Part shown: positions 60,581-64,000 of the stretch, one piece after another
Layout: every line of letters starts with the position of its first letter
Numbering within the stretch: position 1 is the stretch's first letter
From: Epiperipatus broadwayi
Taxonomy: Eukaryota; Onychophora; Udeonychophora; Euonychophora; Peripatidae
Length of the DNA: 64,000 nucleotides
Reading direction: 5' to 3'
NCBI GenBank assembly: GCA_028023455.1
Contig: JAQFVV010000072.1
Coordinates: 2,004,501-2,068,500 of the forward strand
Translations under genes and position numbers: made by a program
Notes under the pieces: model-generated
The model's database searches: none
Seen by the model: the letters and a program-made list of their open reading frames with translations, nothing else
What the model was told of the DNA's origin: nothing

Positions 60581-61325
60581 AGTTCTTACGATTGAAAGTT
60601 CTTATGAACTTCTGAACTATAAAGCCATTTAATAATCTATTTTAAAAACTACAATTTAACGTGTATATCAAGCTAAAAATGATATGATAATTTCTAGCTT
60701 AAAAAATGATTAATAAGTCATTAAGGTATTTTACCTGGAAGGAAGGTATCATAGTTGGGTGTTCACAAAGTTTGATATTTTCACAATAAATTGTAATAAC
60801 TTATTATTTATTTACTGTATCCTGTCTTTTGATTTTATTTTGTTTAATGCAATTTTTTTACTATTACAATAAAATTTGTATTTTTCTTGTTTAATTCAAA
60901 AACTTTTATTCATTAAAGTATCTCCCCTAATTTCCTCAATGGCAAAAAAACATTGCTTTTTCAATTTTTAATATTTTATTAGAGGTTCAATATCACAAAA
61001 ACCAAAATTAATTAAATTTATTAGATTGATTGCAAAAACATTAATTATCTATTTAAATTCCTAACAAACTTCATTTTTGCTAATATATATATATATATTA
61101 TAACGGAAATGGTTATTTGGATGGTTGCTTGATTTGATTTAAATCTTTAATACTTTCAATTATATTTTAGACTTATTTATTATACTTTATTTTTTTCACA
61201 ACTTTGATTCTTCCTTTCATTTATTTATTTATTATACATTTATTTTTTACAACTTTACTTATTCTTATTTCTTATTTGTTTACTAACAGTTTTGCTAACC
61301 GAAATATCCCGGCTTAGCTTCCAAC
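60581..61325. other. AT-rich sequence, no gene
   Basis: (TA)n near 61083-61099. Nothing recognised. Confidence 0.5.
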
Positions 61326-61627
61326 TGTAATGGATTGTTTATTTATTTAACCATCGCCGTTACAATACAAGCAGAGAGCTAATACAGATACAAATTTAAC
61401 TTCATATCTATACCCTTGACTGAACCCCAAGGCAATACATACATATTATCTTGGCGTTATTTTTCCCAGCCAAGAACTCTCGGCTGCTGAACAGAGCAAA
61501 CTATTTCAAAGAAACTTAACGAATGTCCAGCGCTTGCTATTTATTTTTTAGAATTGGGATTTCGCACGAACAAGCAGCACATGAATATCTTAAACAAATC
61601 AGTATGCCCCTTTAATCACTACTTACA
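61326..61627 (-). mobile_element. 3' LTR of an LTR retrotransposon
   Basis: On the minus strand a polypurine tract CAGGGGGGAAAC (61639-61628) is followed at once by TGTAAGTAGTG, and the segment ends ...CCATTACA. This gives 5-bp terminal inverted repeats TGTAA/TTACA over 302 bp. PPT plus TG...CA ends is the 3' LTR arrangement. No matching 5' LTR was found, so the copy is partial. It is richer in GC than its surroundings. Confidence 0.65.
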
Positions 61628-61639
61628 GTTTCCCCCCTG
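61628..61639 (-). other. Polypurine tract
   Basis: CAGGGGGGAAAC directly before the LTR start. In LTR retrotransposons this primes plus-strand DNA synthesis. Confidence 0.6.
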
Positions 61640-61868
61640 TCGTAGCTTGGTGATAGGAGAATAAAGCAAGGATACGAAATTTAATGACAAATATGTTTAA
61701 TAATAATATTCACACTTTATATAAAAAAATTACATTATAATAATAATAATAAACACACACTTATAAATACATGGCTATAATAAACATATGAAAATAGATC
61801 AGATATTAAAGTTCTTAAAGTCCTGTTGATAGAGTTCTATTTTATCAAATCATTAATTTTATATTTAG

Positions 61869-62307
61869 TTATGAATAGTAGACAAATGAAAATGCATGCA
61901 TGCTTTTACCTAGGCTTTGTTGTAATTGTCCCATGGGTATTTCTTCCGAGCGCTCTTGATTAACCTCCTCAGTTTGTGGGGTTATTTTCGTTCCAGTTTT
62001 GCTTGTTGATTCCTTAGGTTCTCCATTAACTTCCTCAGTTTGTGGGGTTATTTTCATCCAGTTTGCTGGTTGATTCTTTAGGTTGAGTTTCAATTGACAG
62101 CTACAGAAGCGGCGGTCCCTCTAGCAGGTCAGGCAAAGATCTTACATTGCGAGTCAGTGATGAGACGGCTTGAATCCGAACCCACGTCCCTTTAACGCCA
62201 CTAGCCACGCACTTCTTCCATTTTCTTTTAGCTGTTGCTTCTCTAAAGTCTCTACTAGCAATGCCAGACAAAAATTGTAATTTTCTTAATCTCATTCTTT
62301 TGTTCAT
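61869..62307 (-). pseudogene. Unrecognised frames in the LTR-element interior
   Basis: Two minus-strand frames (62307-62101 and 62093-61869) lie just 5' of the polypurine tract. The second contains a tandem duplication, ITPQTEEVN twice about 22 codons apart, with Ser/Thr/Glu-rich linkers. The first is basic (RKLQFLSGIASRDFREATAK). No gag, pol or envelope motif is visible. They may be remnants of the 3' coding end of the element or unrelated sequence. Confidence 0.3.
62155..62215 (-). repeat. tRNA-like stretch
   Basis: Minus strand gtggctagtggcgttaaagg (A-box position) and gggttcggattcaag (B-box position). It overlaps the frame at 62101-62307, which weakens both calls. A 19-bp direct repeat, cagrtcaggcaaagatctt, occurs at 62125 and 62412. 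Confidence 0.3.
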
Positions 62308-63464
62308 TGTTTTTTAAAATTTTTTAATTAAGACTTAGATTTCCAACCAATTCTTATCATTATGTTTCTTTATTTAATTAGTGGCCGGAATGTAAGTCCC
62401 AATTAATTTAACAGATCAGGCAAAGATCTTCCGTTGATAACATTTCTTTGTCCGTGGAATTTAATTTGTCCAACAGACTTTCACACCTACGGCCATATTG
62501 TTTTTCCTTTTATATATCACATATTACATTTTATTTAAATTTACAATTCATTCATTTTTTTTTTCACATTTGTTTTTTACATTTTATTTTAATTTGTTAT
62601 TATATAGTTTTTTTTTAATGAGAGAGAAGACACGCATTTCTTTATGCATCCTTTTCCCCTCTCCCACAATAAACAAAATAACTTTCTAGCATTTGACTTA
62701 CAAGAGAGAAAGAGACGCATTTCTTTATTTATGCACCCCCCTCCCCTTCTCTTACTATTACAAAATCCACAGTAATTTTGACATTAGAATTTCAATTTTT
62801 TCTTTTCCTTCCTTTTTTTTTTTTTTTAAAAATTTATTAGCTAATTTATTTCACCTTTATTACTTTCTAATTTTATTAATGAATATATATGTGTGTCGAC
62901 GACTTTACGTGGTCGTCACAATATATATATACAGACACACATGCCTTTTGAGTTATTTTATAGATAAAAGTGTTAAATAACTGGTAAATTATCTTCAGAG
63001 TAAAAGAAATTACAGGATAATTAATTAATTCTGGTTAATTTATTTATAAACGAATAAATAATATTTATGAATGATTAAATAATATTTATACTTTAACAAA
63101 TAAATTATTAAGGTATTCTAATATATACAAAAAAAAGTGAATAAAAAAACAAAAAATATCACAGAACACACAAATTCACTTATTAAATTCTGTTATGATT
63201 TATGTACAAATAAAAACAAATAATTACTTTATTCTAATATAAACTATGCACATTTCTTTCATGAAATAAAAGTTCAAAAATCTTAACTTTACATGGTCAA
63301 GTAATGTTATTATATCAAGACTAAGTTTGCAAAATTTAATTTCTCATATGAAAGATCTACAAATGTTTTTGGCAAAATAACAAAATTATTAATAAAATTA
63401 ACTTTAAACATAATTAATAAAAACAAAAACAAATTATTTACATTAACTAAAATAATTAGAGGTG
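62308..63464. other. AT-rich sequence, homopolymers, no gene
   Basis: A T run near 62812-62827 and (TA)n patches. A small hairpin (cgacgac/gtcgtc inside gtgtgtc/gacacac) lies near 62890-62940. Overlapping plus frames near 62498-62980 are low complexity. Confidence 0.5.
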
Positions 63465-63605
63465 ATTTGAACACAGACTTTCAGGCTCCCTTCACCTATC
63501 TGTTCTATTTCATGCAACCAATACACATGACCACATACATGTGAAGAAGATAAATAATCTCCAATACACATATTCCATGCTGAACCACCATTCATCAGCT
63601 AAAGT
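63465..63605 (-). repeat. Hammerhead-bearing repeat, family i, truncated unit
   Basis: Shares gaacacagactttcaggctc and acacatgaccaca with the unit at 3090-3440. It stops near 63600, just past the hammerhead core. Confidence 0.7.
63559..63604 (-). ncRNA. Hammerhead ribozyme-like motif (family i)
   Basis: Minus strand: CTGATGA (63598-63592), helix II ATGGTG/CAGCAT with gtt between (one mismatch from a perfect six pairs), GGAA (63576-63573) instead of GAAA, then tatgtgta and ttggag. Probably inactive because of the core change. Confidence 0.5.
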
Positions 63606-63774
63606 TCAGTACATACATTATACTTGCATTCAAATATTAACTAGAATAGCATACTTTTGTTTCTTTGTTTCTGCAATATAACTTTTTAAAAACGATCATA
63701 TAATTATAAGTATGCGACTTTTTTTACGCATTAAATAGTGAAGCTATAATTTTACTCTGATTTATAATAGCTTT

Positions 63775-64000
63775 GCTAAGCGCTTTCGAGATTTCATGTT
63801 TGAATCTCATACTCATAGCTTTGTAACTAACGATTGTTATGATTATGCAAATGCGTTTGAATTTTTAATTAGTCCATTGTTTAGAGAGAGCAAAACATGC
63901 CTCTCTTCTATTAATGGCATTAATATCATTTGCTATATAGAAAGCTTCTTTAACTTTTCTTTTGGCATCATTTTTTTCTGTACAAATTATTTGGGCAGAA
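63775..64000 (-). pseudogene. Penelope-like element C-terminus, runs off the window
   Basis: The minus strand from the edge reads CTEKNDAKRKVKEAFYIAND and INAINRREACF. This is the conserved PLE tail (KxRKVKEAxxI...NxxxxNRxEG) after the GIY-YIG domain, ending near 63880. About 90 bp downstream, at 63784-63813, is a possible relic hammerhead: GAGATT/AATCTC pair directly before GAAA, with an ATGA-containing string on the other side. The rest of the element lies outside. Confidence 0.75.

Noticed and set aside
62498-62980. Phe-rich plus-strand frames as membrane proteins
   Set aside because: They come from T-rich low-complexity sequence.
1-64000. CRISPR arrays, operons, bacterial promoters, rRNA
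   Set aside because: None seen; the repeats are eukaryotic transposons and microsatellites.

Overview
This is a very AT-rich (roughly 27-30% GC by eye), gene-poor stretch of an animal nuclear genome. Evidence for an animal: a spliced exon of a FERM-domain protein, GTF2IRD2/ZBED-type hAT transposons, a Merlin DNA transposon, APE-type LINEs, Penelope-like elements (PLEs) with GIY-YIG domains, and several tRNA-derived SINE families. There are no bacterial features (no operons, ribosome binding sites or CRISPR). The species cannot be fixed from this sequence; an invertebrate with an AT-rich genome (for example a chelicerate or cnidarian) fits best.

The only host coding sequence I trust is one 125-bp exon on the minus strand at 55015-55139. 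It encodes the junction of the first and second FERM lobes. Most of the window is therefore probably intron or flank of that gene. Two further exon candidates (46503-46550 minus, 2574-2767 plus) are weak.

Layout. 1-5.1 kb: unique AT-rich DNA with one hammerhead-bearing repeat unit. 5.1-7.1 kb: decayed hAT. 7.4-9 kb: a PLE GIY-YIG fragment between inverted repeats, then a near-perfect palindrome with a 17-bp target-site duplication (TSD). 9.5-11.5 kb: three-unit repeat plus a LINE. 12.1-12.6 kb: tRNA/hammerhead SINE. 14.5-15.6 kb: possible TATA promoter. 18.0-18.8 kb: foldback with a 13-bp TSD. 19.0-21.0 kb: Merlin element with an exact 8-bp TSD. 21.0-21.2 kb: SINE with a PLE-type tail. 23-29 kb: degenerate repeats, foldbacks and SINEs. 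30-31 kb: possible solo LTR. 38-39 kb: LINE and hAT MITE. 41.2-42 kb: foldback with a 14-bp TSD and a hammerhead motif in each arm. 43.8-46.4 kb: LINE, then a deleted hAT with an exact TSD. 48.4-49 kb: hammerhead element with a 14-bp TSD. 50.4-52.1 kb: LINE. 52.1-54.5 kb: head-to-head PLE pair. 54.5-54.9 kb: SINE with PLE tail. 55 kb: FERM exon. 56.3 kb: palindrome with hammerhead motifs. 59.4-60.4 kb: second LINE copy. 61.3-62.3 kb: LTR with polypurine tract. 63.5-64 kb: hammerhead repeat, then a PLE C-terminus running off the edge.

The main theme is a set of Penelope-related, hammerhead-ribozyme-bearing foldback elements and SINEs. Ten hammerhead-like cores can be read by eye, in at least four unrelated sequence families. 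Four foldback or inverted-repeat elements have perfect 13-17 bp TSDs. Two copies join a tRNA head to a tail shared with a PLE terminus. I infer that a PLE reverse transcriptase mobilises these families; the sequence supports this but does not prove it.
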